Assembly: GCF_004798935.1 (NCBI RefSeq)
Contig: NZ_RAHT01000003.1
Location: 558,001-622,000 of the forward strand
Direction: 5' to 3'
DNA: 64,000 nucleotides
DNA from: Ningiella ruwaisensis
GTDB lineage: Bacteria > Pseudomonadota > Gammaproteobacteria > Enterobacterales > Alteromonadaceae
The position numbers were made by a program, and so were the translations under genes. Shown one piece after another: positions 63,713 to 64,000 of the stretch (positions are counted from its first letter, which is position 1; the number at the start of each line of letters is the position of its first letter). The notes beneath the pieces are model-generated. The model made no database searches. It was not told the DNA's origin and saw only the letters and a list, made by a program, of their open reading frames with translations.

Positions 63713-64000
63713 ATGTCAGAAGATAATTTGAATAAAACGCGCCGACGACTGATAACAGGCCTTGCAGGAGGTTTAGGTTTCACTCTTAGCAACTTATCCC
63801 ACACAGGTCCCATAAGTATCGACGCAGTTAAAACGCTAAATCAGCATAACAGTTTCAAGTTATGGAAAGTGGGATTAATCGGTTGTGGATGGTATGGAAA
63901 TAGCGACCTCTTTAAGCTAATACAAGTTGCTAACGTAGAAGTTGTCGCACTTTGTGATGTGGACCAAAAGCATCTGGACAAAGCCGCAGCGTTAGTCAGC
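63713..64000 (+). CDS. Tat-exported Gfo/Idh/MocA-family oxidoreductase, N-terminal part (3' end outside window)
   Basis: Not closed by a stop within the window: 96 codons run to the edge. The N-terminus NLNKTRRRLITGLAGGLGF is a twin-arginine signal with a following hydrophobic stretch, then mature sequence with the Rossmann nucleotide-binding start VGLIGCGWYGNSDLFKLI (GxGxxG) and VEVVALCDVD, the acidic end of the second strand. Gfo/Idh/MocA proteins are NAD(P)-dependent dehydrogenases of sugars and related alcohols; exported members occur in polysaccharide-using marine bacteria. Substrate and partners lie outside. Confidence 0.85.
   Translation, partial: MSEDNLNKTRRRLITGLAGGLGFTLSNLSHTGPISIDAVKTLNQHNSFKLWKVGLIGCGWYGNSDLFKLIQVANVEVVALCDVDQKHLDKAAALVS

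Overview
The window reads as chromosome of a marine-type gammaproteobacterium, most plausibly Alteromonadales or a close relative. This rests on the trpT-secE-nusG block, the rplKAJL-rpoBC order, the S41/Tricorn-like peptidase, the DUF481 and porin outer-membrane proteins, and moderate-to-low GC. Genus cannot be fixed from sequence alone. Both ends cut genes: an ABC transporter at the left and a Tat-type Gfo/Idh/MocA oxidoreductase at the right.

Layout. 1-6.6 kb: ABC transporter end, an unrecognised secreted protein, a brnT-brnA toxin-antitoxin module whose toxin gene is frameshifted and which is flanked by two ~130-bp direct repeats, and a large secreted S41 peptidase whose own promoter lies in the second repeat. 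6.7-12.8 kb: TPR protein, CBS protein, DUF481 outer-membrane protein, a TPR protein with a TolB-like domain, and a secreted protein with a PEP-CTERM-like tail. 13.1-38.5 kb: one long minus-strand operon encoding a complete phage-tail-like contractile injection system (CIS) of the Afp/PVC/MAC type: cap, sheath, two tube proteins, DUF5908 protein, LysM tube-adaptor, VgrG-like spike, PAAR tip, gp25, two very large baseplate proteins, a 1171-residue protein with one membrane helix where a tail fibre would be expected, tape measure protein, a 1363-residue candidate nuclease payload, and an AAA+ ATPase. 38.9-40.0 kb: a divergent pesticin-type lysozyme overlapping a lipoprotein gene, a plausible lysis/release module. 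40.1-41.8 kb: nitroreductase, cupin, YchJ.

42-60 kb: the transcription/translation core. tRNA-Trp-secE-nusG is separated from rplK by about 6 kb holding an SGNH hydrolase, a fasciclin protein and a three-gene operon (PstS-like binding protein, porin, diguanylate cyclase). rplK has a near-consensus promoter of its own, followed by rplA, an L10 leader, rplJ, rplL, rpoB and rpoC. Directly after the rpoC terminator sits a group II intron (about 60.06-62.14 kb) with intact RT/maturase and recognisable domains V and VI; rpsL-rpsG-fusA do not follow. The window ends with a TrkH-family potassium transporter and the start of a Tat-exported oxidoreductase.

The most interesting system is the CIS operon. 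Its structural genes look intact and are tightly coupled (several 1-11 bp overlaps). A TTGACA/17/TAATAC promoter lies upstream, a candidate His-Me-finger nuclease payload sits between tape measure and ATPase, and a lysozyme is divergently placed. Together these suggest particles assembled in the cytoplasm, loaded with a nuclease and released by lysis. The membrane-helix protein leaves open that the apparatus is membrane-anchored instead.
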